A stretch of 64,000 bases of DNA from Polyporus tsugae (GCA_024305745.1 JAHRBS010000004.1:3348001-3412000); one strand, 5' to 3'; shown: positions 34,905 through 47,534, numbered from the stretch's first letter. Notes: generated by a model from the letters alone, not told the origin. Program-made: numbers and translations.

Positions 34905-34910
34905 TATATA
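34905..34910 (-). promoter_or_regulatory. TATA-box candidate for mini-dsRBD gene C
   Basis: TATATA(TG) on the complement strand, 108-113 bases upstream of the start codon at 34797, with a pyrimidine-rich leader between. Confidence 0.4.
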
Positions 34911-37632
34911 CTGCTAGTTCATAGTTCAGTGACCACGGAACAACCGTGAAAACCGAGCATCTGTGGTACTTGGAGAGCTATGCGCCGACGAGATGCCGGG
35001 AATGTCATGATGTCAGTGTATGGACAAAACAGGAGACGGTGAGACCGAGCAACCAGTGCCAAAACCGCCTATCTGGAAAGTGGGGAGGGTATGCGGACCC
35101 TGATTGGAATGCGAGGATGTGGTTGCTGCGCTCGAGAGGAAGGCAAGACAAGAGTCAAACGGACTCGAAGGCGGCGCGAAAGAGCATCGTCCACGGGATA
35201 TGAGTCAGGAAGGCGCGTCGCTCGCCGGTCGATTGTGGTAACATAGTTGATCCCTTGAGGTTGAGGTCCCGCCGAAGTTCGTGGACGCACATCTGTTGTC
35301 CTCCGTCGGTGTCCTAGGATTTACACGTGTAAATTGTTGCTCCAACTGTTCATGTCATGCACCTTCCAATTTGCTATACCGGAACGGCATTTGTGAACAC
35401 CAACAAGTACAGCAATAGCAATTTTGGATATTTGTGAATCTGCGACGTCAATCTGTTAGCGGCGTATGGCAAATGAATGGGCCGAAAACTCACAACGACT
35501 CGTCAGATTACGGGCGTGGAGGCCGGAATTGGCACTGTTCTGGGGGTGTTGATTCAGCCACGCAGCACCCACTAACAACATCGGACCGCCCAAGGCGATT
35601 GAGGTATCTGGATACATCAGTCCGCACAACAAATGTTTCTCTCCAACATGCCCCCGGTTGCGTCGGGGCAACAACTACCGATGACATTGCATGGTCAATG
35701 AACCACAATCCCCCAATCCATCGTGTGGTCATAAAGTCGCTCATCGAACGCGGAGGCTGAAGGTACGTATGGAGCTTTCCCTTGTCTACGGCTGTTGAGC
35801 CTGTACTGCGGAGGTACCTCAGGCTAAGGCGGATCGATCAAGTATCCACCGTTTTCGGAAAGTGTACAAGAAAGAAGAAGAAAGGGCTGAGCAGCATCGC
35901 ATATCCCAACCGTCCCTGGTCAACGTTGCCGGCATCCTAACGCGTTGCCGTAAGCACCCACTCCCGCTGTGTTCGACGAGGTCCAGATCACTGACGAGGA
36001 CCGGCGGAGCTCAGCCCACCGGGCTTGTGGCCAACGTCTGCAATGCCTAATACCACATATCAGGACACAGGAGTCGTCCCCCGATACCGCCGCAACACAG
36101 CAGAAAACAAGAAATGAAGGCTATGGAGGACACCATGCCTCCAGAAATCTCGTCTATCGCAAATAATTTTCTGGGATTATTAGGGTTCCAAGGACAGTGT
36201 CGGGAACAGCCTTCCCACAATCAGGGCACGCTGAATATCTGCACCACTCCAGCGGAAGCGGAGACACATTATCAGATGGATCATAGAAAGTATGAGGCAA
36301 CTGGTGCATTGGGCTGAAAAAAATCCTATACAATGTGCGGGGAACATGCTTGCGGTCGAATCCAAGTGACACTGGCGACAATCTGCGCAGTCCGCGCTCC
36401 GATCGGCGGATATTAAAGCATGCCTCTGAAGTGGCATGTCACCCGACACCATCGGACAGTATTCCAAACAATACTGCGAAAGGTTGACGCGACGAAGACA
36501 TGGACGCGTGCATGCTCCTGTTCTTTGGTGTGGTCGTGTTCTGGGTTCGAGGACACGCAACAATGCCCACAACCAGAGACAGTGTGCCCGACATCGGTAC
36601 GCGTTCGAACAACTAAGCTGAGAACTGGACGTTTGAGAGATCGGTGCCATCATCGGTCGCTTCAATCCTTGCAAAGCTCGGACGACTGAAAAGGGATGTG
36701 AAGCAGGGAATGTATATCGAACTGCAGAATCTCGGGTTGATAGAGTAGAGGAGTCATCGGCGTACCGAACCGACTGCAAGGACTGCATCGCGCCAGAGTC
36801 CTTGGGTCCGATGGGAGGACGAACTTCGGGCTGTAGACGTGACGCACGGACTGCGAGTCATAGAGATACTTGGAGACAAATCTGTCCTCACCGATGCACG
36901 CTGCGCATTAGCCCAGCAAAGCAGGATCGGCGGAGAACGAGGTCTGGGGGGCCAAGGAAGAGCGATGGTCTGATCTGCTCGGTGTCTTGGGGTGTTCGTG
37001 AGGTTGTGCCGAGGACTACGGGCATCGGTCGGCCGTCTGGGTCTGTACCACACGAGTCAGAAGGCACCAGGTGCGGTCAAGGCAGGGAGTATGGCGGCGA
37101 AGGAGGCGAAACAGTCATTGTACATGGTACATGTGTCCGGGGGGCGTTGAGTAGCGGAATGCAGCACCAGCCACTCGGAGTCGGACTGGGCCGGTGGCGC
37201 TGGGCGCTGGGCGCCCACGGCCGGCAGGAGAGAGCGTCGGCTCCGGCATCGGTGATGGCGGCGGACAGAAATGGGCAAGTCCGACGGAGGAAGACGGCGA
37301 GGGCCATCAGACTCAGAGAGCCGCTGCCGGTTGACAGTCGCCATCGCCCTCACGCACTCCCTCCCCCTCCCCCATCTCTCTCCTCAATCCCCTCGCCGCC
37401 GTCGTCTCGTCGGTGCCCACAGACTCGTACGTCACTCCATCCTAGCCCGCGCTAGCCTTCCCACGAAACTTTCCATCTCCTGACGCCCCCTAACTGCCAG
37501 CTTCTCCACTCGCACGGTCCGTTTGCATCCTACACGCTGCTCAGCGTTGGCTGACTCCCGTCCTTCATCCTCCAGAACCCCTCGTGCCCCATATTGTCCA
37601 AGTTTCTCGGTTCCTGTTGAAGCATCAAAACC
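34911..37632. other. Gene-poor interval and promoter region of the G-beta gene
   Basis: No gene is recognised. Several open frames exist, the longest being complement 36180-36788, but they show no domain or splice structure. The last 300 bases (about 37330-37632) are CT-rich on the plus strand, as expected for the leader and promoter of the following gene, and may contain a spliced leader. Confidence 0.4.
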
Positions 37633-38917
37633 ATGTCCCAGTCACCCCAAGGAGATATTCAGGAGCGCATTGCCGCGGCGCGGCGCGAGGCGGAGAGTCT
37701 GAAGGAGAAAATCCGAGCCAAGAGGGAGTCTTCCGCCGATACCTCCTGTGAGCATCATCATGAACGTTGGTGTACCGGTACTAACGCAGACAACACGTGT
37801 TTCAGTGAAAGCAATGGCTGCTAACGAGGTCGACCAGTTGCCTCGCGTAGTCATGCGTCCACGTCGGGCTCTCCGCGGTCACCTTGCCAAGATCTACGCC
37901 ATGCACTGGGCTACCGACAGGCGGCACCTCGTCTCGGCGTCGCAAGACGGAAAGCTTATCGTCTGGGACGCCTACACCACCAACAAGGTCCATGCCATTC
38001 CCCTTCGTTCCAGCTGGGTCATGACCTGTGCATACTCCCCCTCCGGTAGCTACGTGGCGTGTGGTGGCCTCGACAATATTTGTTCGATATACAATCTCCA
38101 CTCCAAGGAGGGCAACAACGTGAAGGGCGCCCGCGAGCTCAGCGCCCACTCTGGTTACCTCAGTTGCTGCCGTTTCCTCAACGACCGCCAGATCGTCACA
38201 TCCTCGGGTGACATGACCTGTATGTTGTGGGATATCGAGGCTGGTGTTCGCGTTGTCGAGTTCAGCGACCACACTGGTGACGTGATGAGGTAAGTCCGGA
38301 CTCTGCGGTCTGGTCATGTCTGGCCTGGTCTAAGCCACTTTCCACACCAGCTTGTCTCTCGGGCCCAGCCAAAACGTTTTCGTTTCTGGTGCCTGCGATG
38401 CTACTGCGAAGCTTTGGGATATCCGCAGCGGCAAGGCTACGCAAACTTTCACTGGGCACGAATCCGATATCAACGCAGTTAGGTCAGCAGTGAACAGCTG
38501 TGGCTGATGGATTCGGTACTGACAGAACAATAGCTTCTTCCCTAATGGAGACGCCTTTGCTACGGGTTCGGACGACGCCTCGTGCCGTCTTTTCGACATT
38601 CGTGCCGACCGTGAGCTCAATGCGTTCACACACGATAACATTCTTTGCGGTATCACGTCCGTCGCGTTCTCTATTTCCGGTCGTATCCTCTTCGGTGGTT
38701 ACGACGACTGGACGTGCAATGTTTGGGACACCCTTAAGGGTGAGCGCGTTGGCGTCCTAACCGGCCACGAGAACCGCGTCAGCTGCCTTGGTGTCAGCTC
38801 CGACGGCATGGCCCTATGCACGGGCAGTTGGGACAGCACGCTCAGGGTCTGTCCACTCCTCCACTTTTTAATGATCCCCTTCAAGCTGATTCGTCATCTT
38901 TTCAGGTCTGGGCCTAA
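37633..38917 (+). CDS. Heterotrimeric G-protein beta subunit
   Basis: The G-beta subunit pairs with G-gamma and a G-alpha at the plasma membrane to relay pheromone and nutrient signals. [20 protein letters not shown] starts the N-terminal helix that pairs with G-gamma; an intron follows ADTS. Seven WD repeats follow: [102 protein letters not shown] and [13 protein letters not shown]. The last exon, after a 59-nt intron, is only VWA plus stop (38906-38917), a normal G-beta ending. Length is about 350 residues, as usual. Introns are short. It is highly similar to fungal mating and cAMP-pathway G-beta proteins (Ste4/Gpb1 type); which pathway it serves cannot be read from sequence. Confidence 0.95.
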
Positions 38918-39576
38918 AGAGAGTTCTCGACCAACAGAAGTACGGATTCGTTACATACCCTCCCTGTCGCCTCAATGTAATATCGGAATGGGTTTCCTCG
39001 CGACCTCTATATCGATATCTGTCTTCTCATATGGTAACTCTTTTCTTACCTTACTGGCGGTCGGTTGGTCGCAAGCTCAGACTGTCTTTACGCGTTACCT
39101 CTCGAACACTCGTTCCACACCAGACCTGAGTGGCATACCTTTTGTGAATATCCCCTACTCTTCCATCGTGCCGCGTCTGTTTATACGTTTCCAATGCTTT
39201 TTATCCGCTTTGCGTTTCGGTGTCCCTCTCTCGTCCATTATGGTTCACGTAGCTGGCAATACACCTTCTATGCCGTCTTGCCTTGTCATATGTCCGGTTG
39301 ACGACTCATGCCGGTTCTGTAGCAACCGGGAAAGTAAGTCTAGACATTGAATAGTTCGTCATGGAGTGTGGAAGTCCCCATGCGGCCAGGCATGTCTCAT
39401 GCGGTCGACGGTCGACGACTCGACGTGTCTGTCTCGTAGCGCCGGCGTGATGCCTAGCCTGTCGCTGCCACCGCTGTCCCACCGCGCTTTCCCTTCGTCA
39501 CCCGCGTCGCGTAGCCGTTCTACATTCCGCCCTCACACGACGTCTGCTCCTCTGCTAGGCACGCATACAAGCCACC
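38918..39576. other. Intergenic region between G-beta and the golgin-like gene
   Basis: Holds the 3' end of the G-beta transcript and the promoter of the downstream gene. An open frame crosses 38808-39350, but it is read-through of the last G-beta intron, and I give it no credit. Confidence 0.45.
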
Positions 39577-42500
39577 ATGTCCGAAGACGATCGCGCCGCC
39601 AAAACAGCCCGCGCGAGGGCCATGGTTTGTCCACGGCATGCGTCTTGAGGTTGCGCAGAGTGCTCACCGCTCGGCTGTCCTCTAGCTCAAGAAGCGGCAA
39701 GCCCAGAAGGCCGCTGAAGTAGGTGGTGGCCCTCCAACCCCGCGCGTTGCATCCCCCGCCCCTCATATTGCGTCCCCGCCCCCCGTACCGTCGAGAACGT
39801 ACTCCCCTGCATCCGCTGAGGTTGCTGCGCACGAACCGTCCGCGACCGTATCAGTACCAGCACCGGTCCAACCGCCAGTGGAGAGGCAGGGTGGCAATGT
39901 GGCAGACCTGTGAGTTTACAGAGTTGCTGTCCAAACGTCATTTTGAACATACCTGCGTAACTATGCTTGCGGTATAGGTTCTCGAATGGGCCCTCTAAGA
40001 ACGGAGCGGACTCATCATGGCTGTCTGGACTTGACCGCGTCGATTCGGACTCTCTTCCAGCTCCCATTGCCGCCCCTTCTCCCCGACATGCTGCTCAACC
40101 TTCCCCCTCCGTGACGTCTCCGCACGCGGTGTCGTCAGAGCGGGATGACCTCAAAGCGCTCATACGGGACCAGAAGCGAGTTATTGAAGTGCTGGAGGCG
40201 GATAAGGCATCCCTGACCGCGGCGGTAGATCGTCTTTCTCAGGTCGAGAACAGTACGTCCGCTCATGTTCAATATATGCGGTCACTAAGTTGTGTATGAT
40301 GTGCCCAGAGGCACGCCAGACGAAGGGGTTGCTGGAGTCTGAACGCAAGAAGACCGCTGAGCTGGACGTGACCCTTCAGCAGATGCGAACGGCTTCTGAA
40401 CAGCTGTCTCAACAACTTCAGCATGCACTGAAAGCGGTTTCTTCTTTGCAAGCCGAGCGGGATGTTTTAAGTGCATCGGTTAGTAAGCTTAATGCAACCT
40501 TGACCAGTACGTAACCTCCTACCCCCGCTTCTTTCCTTCATTGTGTCCTCACGCTTGTTGTGTAGAGAAATCTGAGGAGAGTGTGCAATCACTGGAGAGC
40601 GAACGTCAAAACTCCACGAGACTGCAAGTGCAAGTGCAGAATCTGGACCAATCCCTCCACGAATACGCTGAACGCGCCGAGCAACAGCAGCAAACCATCT
40701 CACTTCTTGTCTCTGAAAAAGCTTCACTGTCTTCATCGGTCGAAAGGTTGGAGGATGCAGAAGCAGGTATGTCCCATTTCGCACATCGCTTTCGGGCTCC
40801 CAGATGACCCAATGGACGTCAGCTCTGAAGGAGACCGAAACCCGACTTCAAGACGAGCTTTCACGCAGTGCCAAGCTTCAAGTGCGCATCTCTCAATTTG
40901 AATCCGAAGCCGACGCGTCCGTCTCCAGAATTGCTACGCTCACGGAGAACGAGAAGGCACTTACGGACAAGACGCGAGACCAGGTTTGGCTACTTTACTG
41001 GCTCGGCTCTGCCTCGACGCTAATAGCCCCGTAGGAGCGCGAGATTCATTTGCTGAACGGCACTCTTCACGATCTACGGACACAGGCCGAAGAGGACCGG
41101 CGGCGAGTAAGCGAACTGGAGGAGCAAATTGAGAGCGACGATCGTGCCGAGAGATTGGAGGAAACTGTCAAGAACACCCAAGATCGCGCCGACGAACTTG
41201 AGTTCCAACTGTCCAAGTTGCGTCAGGTAGGTTTCTCGACCGTCTAAAGCTTAGAGGGATTCTGAGCCCTGAATTTGCACAGACCCATGAAGCGCTCCAA
41301 GCTGAACGGAGTCAGGCCGAGGACCAGCTGCAACAGAAAATTGCGGCCGAGGCTGACTGGCAGGCGCGGCATGCTGAAGTCGAGCGACAGCACTCAGCCA
41401 CCCAAGAGCAGCTATCCTTCGTGGTTGCAGCGCGAGATGGTCTCCTTGGGGAACGTACAATCCTGCAGATTGAGATTGAGGGGAACAAGAGCCTTGTCTC
41501 TGAGCTGCAACATAAGCTAGCCGCCCTTGCCTCTGGCCTCGCCACAAATGCTCGTCAGCTAAAGCAAGTCCAAGCTGAGCTGAGGGCCGCCAACGCTCGG
41601 GCGGACGACGCCGAGAAGATCCAGAAGGAGCTCCAGGCGGAGGGAATCGGGCTTATGCGGTCCCTCGATGAGATGCGGCCCAAGATCGTCGAGCTCACCG
41701 ACGGGAAGCTCGCGCTCAGCGAGAAGATCGATAGCCTAGAGAAGATCATTGGCGCGCGTGACAACGTCATCGCCCAGCTCGAAACGAGTCTCGAAGAGCT
41801 CGGAGAAGAGAAGGTGTCTGTCGAGCGGGACCGAGATGGTCTTCGCAGCACTCTAGAAGGCGAGCGTTCCGCTTTGCAGAAGGACTCCACGGAGCTCCAG
41901 CGGGCGTACTCGGACCTTCAGACAGAACTCACGACTGCGCAAAGGAGGGCCCAGGATCTTGAGGACGAACGGGACAAGCTTCGCCTTGTTGCAAATTCGA
42001 ACGTCGAAGAGATGCGCCGGCTCACGGACAGCCTTCAATTACAAACAACGCAAGCCGACGCCCTCCGTATGGAGGTTGAGGAACGCACTCAAGCCCAGAT
42101 CGAGTCCTCGGAATTCCTCGAACGCGCACAGACGGAGATGGAGACCCTCCGCGCAGAATATGCGCAGAAGGACGAGGAGCTCGAGCGACTCCGAGAAGCG
42201 ACCTCCGCCCTCCCCTCACGCTCCGACCTATCGCAGTCTCAGTCCCTGGACGAGGAGATGCTCAGTGCGCTGAAACAGCAGCACGCCCTGGAGCTCTCCG
42301 CAGCGCACCAACAGGTGCGTGCGCTCGAGACCTCCGTCTTCAACGCCGAGGCGCACGCGCACGCGCTGCAGCGGCACGTCTCCGTGCTCGAGGACGAGCT
42401 CGCGCAGCTGCGGCCGTTGCGGCCGTCGTCGCGCGCGTCGTCCATCCAGGCTCTCCCCAAGCGCACCGTGAGCCGGACGGTCGGCCACTCCGACGACCTC

Positions 42501-42872
42501 CGCAGGGCGTCGTTCCAGTCGCACCGTCCTGCTGGACCTCCTCCATCTTCGACGCTGCCTGCGTTCGAGGGCCTGTCTGACGACACGCGGCACAAGCGCA
42601 AGGTCTCCCTCAGCATGCTCAAGGCGCGCATCGACAGCGAGGTTGCTGCGTCGAGCCATATACCGAGACCTTCGTCGCGAAACTCGAAGAGCAGCGTTGC
42701 TTCTCCCGGCGACAAGCCCGGAGGGCTTCCTGTCGTGCTCGAACCTCCCTCCGAGCCCTCCACTCCTCCGCCTCATCATACGCATACTCAACCCGCGAAG
42801 CGCCCTATTTTCATGGACGAATCGCATATCTTCTGGTGCCACTCATGTCAGGGCGACCTCGTCGTCCTTTGA
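39577..42872 (+). CDS. Long coiled-coil protein, golgin-like
   Basis: The start MSEDDRAAKTARARAMLKKR is in a perfect context (gccaccATG). A first intron splits ARAM from LKKRQAQKAAE. A Pro/Ala/Ser-rich linker (residues roughly 25-120) is followed by more than 600 residues of heptad-rich coiled coil, from SSERDDLKALIRDQKRVIEV to LERLREATSALPSRSD. It then has a Ser/Pro-rich segment, a conserved-looking block GLSDDTRHKRKVSLSMLKAR, and the tail FMDESHIFWCHSCQGDLVVL with a CxxC pair. The short basic N-terminus followed by a long rod resembles GM130/Bug1-type Golgi matrix proteins, but such resemblance is weak evidence for coiled coils; another tether or cytoskeletal rod is possible. About eight introns of 50-80 nt occur in the first half, and the last exon is about 1.6 kb. 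Confidence 0.8.
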
Positions 42873-43403
42873 GCTCTCTCTCATCGGACTCTGCACTTAT
42901 ACATACCTGCTCGCATCAATATATATTCGCCCACTCCACGGTCATCTGGGTTCTCTGGACATGCTCTAAACGTCTGCTTTCCTTCGCTTTCGCACACACT
43001 CGGGCAGCTGCGCATAGCTCGTGTTGACTTTCGGGGAATATGTTATCGATATAATGTACAGAACTAATATAGGTAGAAATGCATGGGATTGTCCTGATGT
43101 GGTGAGGACAGGGTGAGGGTAAGGGCGGGCGGGCGGTGCAGCGTTGACCGCGATGCCGGGGCCGGGTACCGGATATTACTGTAGGTATACTCTATGTGTG
43201 GTACTCGTTGGATGCTGCAGAACAGGGACTTCCAACCTAGCACGCATGTGGGATCCCATAAAGTGACAGTCGTGACGAGATAGCCTTGCAGTAGAGATGT
43301 ACAGGTGTGTGCTGAGATGAGATGGGTGGATGGGGTGTGCTGAGAGGGCCACGCATATCCCGTGCGGTCCGAAGAGAGGTGGTGGGTGGCGAGATACAGG
43401 CTC
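42873..43403. other. Convergent intergenic region
   Basis: 531 bases between the stop codons of the golgin-like gene and the next complement-strand gene. GT-rich, with no gene recognised; 3' untranslated regions expected. Confidence 0.45.
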
Positions 43404-46305
43404 TCACCGACAGAGGCTATTCCGCTTCGTCCTCAGTGTCACTAGTTTCTGTTGCAGATCCTGTTGTCGGGTGATGATCACACCGCAGAGCGGGGGAGGG
43501 GAAGAGGCGGGAAGGCACGTCAGTTTGGGGCGGCGGTGCGAGGAGAACGCAAGCGAGCTGCCGCCGTCGACGCACCTTGACCTCGTCCGGCCGCAAGGTG
43601 CCTTTGCCGCGCTCCTCCTCGAGCCCCTTCTCGATGTTCTCCAGTATCTCCGTCATAAGGTCGGGATAGTCGACGCCAAAGAAGTGCGTGAGCTTCGCCG
43701 CGCGTCGGCGGCGCTGCTGGAACGAGGCCTCGCCCGTCGGCGTCGGGCTCGCAAGCGCGCTCGTCTCGGACGAGAACGACGCGACGGAGACGCGCGAGGG
43801 CAGGGAGCGGCGCCGCTCCGGCCGCGACGTCATTGTCGCTGTCGCTGTCGTTGTTGTCGTCATCATCGATGACGGGGACGCGAATGCGATGGAGGCGTCG
43901 TCTCCGAACATGGGCGACCCAGGCGCGGGCGCCCCAGTGCTGTTGGTGCCGTTGTCGAACTGATAGTCGTACTGTTCGCCGGTGGAACAGAGCTCCCCGT
44001 TCCCTGTCAGATAGTCGTGCAGTTCCGCGAGGGATTCTCTGTCGTCCTGGGGATCAAGACTCGGGTAAGCGGACGTAAGAGAAGGGAAGGGAAGGAAAGA
44101 AGACGACAAACCCTGTCTAGGATGTCGTTAAGCGAGTTCAACGAATGACGATAGTGCATGTACACGGAAGAAGAGCCCGCCTCAAGGAAGCTGTCGTTCG
44201 CGATGAGCGGCTTCGTCGAGTCGCCCGTGCCGGGACGCTTCATCTTCTTCGCCTTGGCCGGCGCGGCAGTGGTGGCGAAGCGGAAGGGGGGCGCGGTGGG
44301 TGTCTTCGGGGACGGCTTGGGCGACGGCTGCCGATGGAGGTCCTTCAGGACGTTAGGCGTGGAGATAGTGGGGGCGCGAGTATGGTAGAGCGTCTGTGGT
44401 GGGGCGACGCCGAACATCTAGGACGAGCGGGCGCGGGACAGCAGCGACTACTTAGCACGCATCAGCTGTGGACAGGGAAAGTCGGGTACTCACTTTTTCC
44501 ATCTTGACCGCCCGGCGGACGTTGATAGCCTTCTCACGATCGTTAAGGCCCTGCTTGAGCCGGTCGATGTCGTCGGACCACGTATGGGTGAACTCCGCTG
44601 CAGAGCTGCTCCTGCGTCTCCTCATCTTGGCCTTGCGGATGTCTTCGTCTTCGTCCTTGGTGCGGCGCGGGATGGCTGAGGGTGCGGGGGGCGGGAGTGG
44701 GGTGCCCTCGTCGAGAGGACCGAGGACGAGGTGAGGGGGGACGCGGGAGCCAAGGAAGCGGTGGAGCTTCGCGAGCTTTTCACGCTTGCGACGGCGCTCG
44801 TCCTCGGCGAGCTCGTCGGACGTCAGGGTCTCCGCAAGCGAGGCAGTGGACGGCGAGCACGGCTGGCCCCGTCCCCGGGCCAACTTTGGCGTCTCAGGCA
44901 GGATCTCCGAGATGCCGTCATTCGCCCCTTCCTCGTCCGACAGGTCCATGAACGACGTCGGAGACCCGGGGGCGGCCGGGGCGCGAGACCGCTGGGAGCT
45001 CACTGTGCTCAACGTCTCCGTCTCCGTCTCGAGCGAACTGCGCTGTGAGGGCCCGATGTGGATCACGGGCTCTCCCTCCTCCGTCGGAGGCCTGGAGGAC
45101 CTGTCGGACGCAGACGACTTGTGGACGACGAACGCGAAGTCGTCGGGGCTGAGCGGGGCGGAGTGACGGCGCGGGGCGAGGGAGACGTAAGGGGTACCAT
45201 CCGGCGGAGGCCAGACGACTGCGCCGGTGGCGTCGTACACGGGCGTCGTACTGGGTGGGACATCATCTGACATGGACACGACAGGCCTGTGATGCTTGCG
45301 TTTCGCATTCAAATTCAGCGTCAACGGCCTCGGGATTGGCATGCGCCCATTGGGCAGCTGCACCTCCTGCGGTGAGATAGGCGAGACCCCTGGGGTCTGC
45401 CCAAACACCTGCGCGAGCTTGCGGGTCGTCCGGATGCGCTCTGCGCGTTCCTTGGCGGTCAGGGCGTTGGAGGCGGCGAAGGAGGGGTGGGTTGGATCAA
45501 AGTCCGTGGGGTAGGGTGACACCGGACTGGGCTTCTTTGACTGGACAGGGGAAGATTTGTTTCCCGTGCGCGAGCGATAACTAAAATCAGGCTTCGGGGC
45601 GGTGGGAATGGGCGGTTTGTCGGCTCCGTGCGGGGGAGAAGTGATGGGAGCCAAACGGAGTTTCGTCGATCCCGAGGATGGAGGAGGTGATGATGAGCGA
45701 GAGGACGACTTGTCATGGCTCGACTCTCCACTTCGGCGTGTGGCAGGAGTAGGCTGTTCTGGTTGCGAATGGTCGCTTGAGGGTATACGAATAAAGTGGG
45801 GTTCAGGGACGGGGGGAGAAAAGGTGGGGGAGGCAAGGTCGATGAAGGATTCGCGATCGGAACTCATGGAGGAGGTGCCGGGAGGAGTGGGGGGATAGCG
45901 AGCAATGTTGATTGAGTGGTGGTTAGAAGAGGCGGAATATATGGTAGAGGAGACACTGATGCGAGGCTCGGCGGAGGAGGAAGGGGGGTGGTCGAGTGAG
46001 GAATTGTCGGGGGGGAAGCTGGCGCTGGGGTCTGGAAAGGAAGGAGGGGAGGGGGAGGAGGGGTAGCGACCGTGGGAAGCAGCGGTGGGTGCTGATGAGC
46101 CGAGGAGGAGCCTCAGCCTGCCCGGATTGGCCACACCCGCCACCCCTGTGGTGCAGCCTGAGCCTGGACTCAGCCCTCTGCTCACCCTGCCCCCATTCGC
46201 TCCTCGTTCCTCGTCTCTGACAGCCACAGACCCAGACGGACTAGTCCCAGCTACTGCCGGCGGCGACCCGACAGCCGACCGCAACGTCGCTGATGGAGAC
46301 CGCAT
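43404..46305 (-). CDS. Unrecognised Ser/Pro-rich protein with short conserved helices
   Basis: A large disordered protein of perhaps 900 residues. The first long exon (to 44508) is Ser/Pro-rich and contains LTAKERAERIRTTRKLAQVF, RRKREKLAKLHRFLGSRVPP and WSDDIDRLKQGLNDREKAIN. An intron (donor MEK|gtgagt, acceptor tag near 44418) leads to MFGVAPPQTLYHTRAPTIST. Next come a Lys-rich patch (PAKAKKMKRPG), SLNSLNDILDR | DDRESLAELHDYLTGNGE, and LTHFFGVDYPDLMTEILENI. The last exon ends QQKLVTLRTKRNSLCR. I do not recognise the family. The ordered helices separated by linkers suggest a scaffold or signalling adaptor. The start is uncertain: ATG 46305 lies just below the predicted stop of the next gene, and the next in-frame Met is at 45868. 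Fusion with the upstream gene is an alternative. Confidence 0.6.
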
Positions 46306-46312
46306 CCGAGCA

Positions 46313-47534
46313 TCACTCCTCCCGGTGCTGAAACTCGAGCTCTGCGCATGCCCAGGGGGTTGGGAGATCATCCCAGATCCACCCATATGGTTTCTCTCTC
46401 CAAGTCCGGATCGCTCCTGGGCCTCCTCCACGACCGAGTCTGCAGGACACCGAGCGGCAATCGGTATTCCGTACACGCAAGAACAAAGAGCCTCTATGGA
46501 AACCACGTACTTTTCACATACGCCGACACTGGCGAATTGGGCATGCTCGCCGACGGCTTCGCCGCTATCCGCACCCCCTTGTCCAGCATCCGCCGGTACC
46601 GCGACGAGGACTCGTCGCTCCCGCTCTTCTTCAGGCTCTCCCTGCTCCCCGAGTCGAGCTCCGCATCGCTCAGCCGTCTCGCGATCCGCACGCTCGAGTC
46701 TGAAAACACGCTGATCGACTTCGACTTGCCAAGCCTGGTGATCTTCTGGAGCCCCGTCAGGTATCGGCGCTGTCGCGACGGCCGCGCTCCGAATACGTCC
46801 GCGGCCGTCTCAGGCGAGGACGGCAACGACGCGATCGGCGAGGCGGGACGCACTGGTGTCTGATCGCGAGGCGACCTGAGGCCGGTCGGTGTCTCGTCTT
46901 CTTCCACGACAACATCATGCCTATCGCTCTGTTCGACCAGCGACTGCCGCCGGATCGTGCTGAACGGGAGCGAGTCCCCGCGGAGGAAGTTGGAAAGACG
47001 GGGCGACTTGGGGCCGGCGCTCGCGGGAGCGAGGGTGTCTAGGGAAATGGGGTATGGCGAGAGCGGAGTGCTCGGTGACGAGACGACATTCGAGTCGTCC
47101 CCGCTTGTCACAGGTGAGAAGGGTATGGATTGGTTTGACCTGGCCTTCCGATGAGTCGGTCGTGGAGGCGGAGGGAGGCGAGCGGTGCTGTTAACGGTAC
47201 TAGCGGGACGTGGAGGAGGATGGAGGCCTCCAGGCGTGGGGTTGGGTCGGGTCAAGGAGGAGGTTACTGCAGGGACAGACCTGTCAAGTTAGGGTTGCCC
47301 ACGCTCGTGCGTGTGCGGATCCCAGAGCGAAAAGTGAGTGCAACATTCGAGCGCACCTAATTGCTGACCTATCTCGAACTCGAGAGCAGCGTTTAATACT
47401 TGAGGCTCGACAATGAACCTCTGCTTCGAATTCGGGGTGCGAGAGGACGAGGGTTGGGCGGTGATCTGCAGTCCATGATCGAAGGTTTTTGGGTCGGGCG
47501 CGCTTCTCTGGACGGATGCTCCTTGGACGGTCAT
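46313..47534 (-). CDS. Unrecognised Ser/Arg-rich protein (349 aa model)
   Basis: Three exons traced: 47357-47534, 46522-47266, 46313-46439, giving 350 codons with stop. The N-terminus MTVQGASVQRSAPDPKTFDH is followed by FIVEPQVLNAALEFEIG. A proline/serine-rich middle contains PRLSNFLRGDSLPFSTIRR and RYLTGLQKITRLGKSKSISV. The chosen third exon encodes a Trp-rich C-terminus (WREKPYGWIWDDLPTPWACA, then ELEFQHREE). An alternative donor 9 bases on (AAAA|gtacgtgg) would instead run into the long frame of the gene below and make one protein of about 1,200 residues. I prefer the Trp-rich ending because it looks like a conserved module, but cannot prove it. No family is recognised. Confidence 0.5.

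Noticed and set aside
34946..35203. Possible fourth, plus-strand dsRBD (KWGGYADPDWNARMW and TDSKAARKSIV).
   Set aside because: No helix 1, no proper helix 2 core (AKxxAAxxAL) and no splice sites at the positions conserved in the three real copies.
36180..36788. 202-codon open frame on the complement strand.
   Set aside because: Composition is low-quality (many Cys, Arg, Ser; no recognisable motif), and no conserved feature or splice context supports it.
38808..39350. 180-codon open frame overlapping the end of the G-beta gene.
   Set aside because: It begins in WD-repeat sequence out of frame and reads through the last intron; the G-beta model with a VWA ending explains the region.
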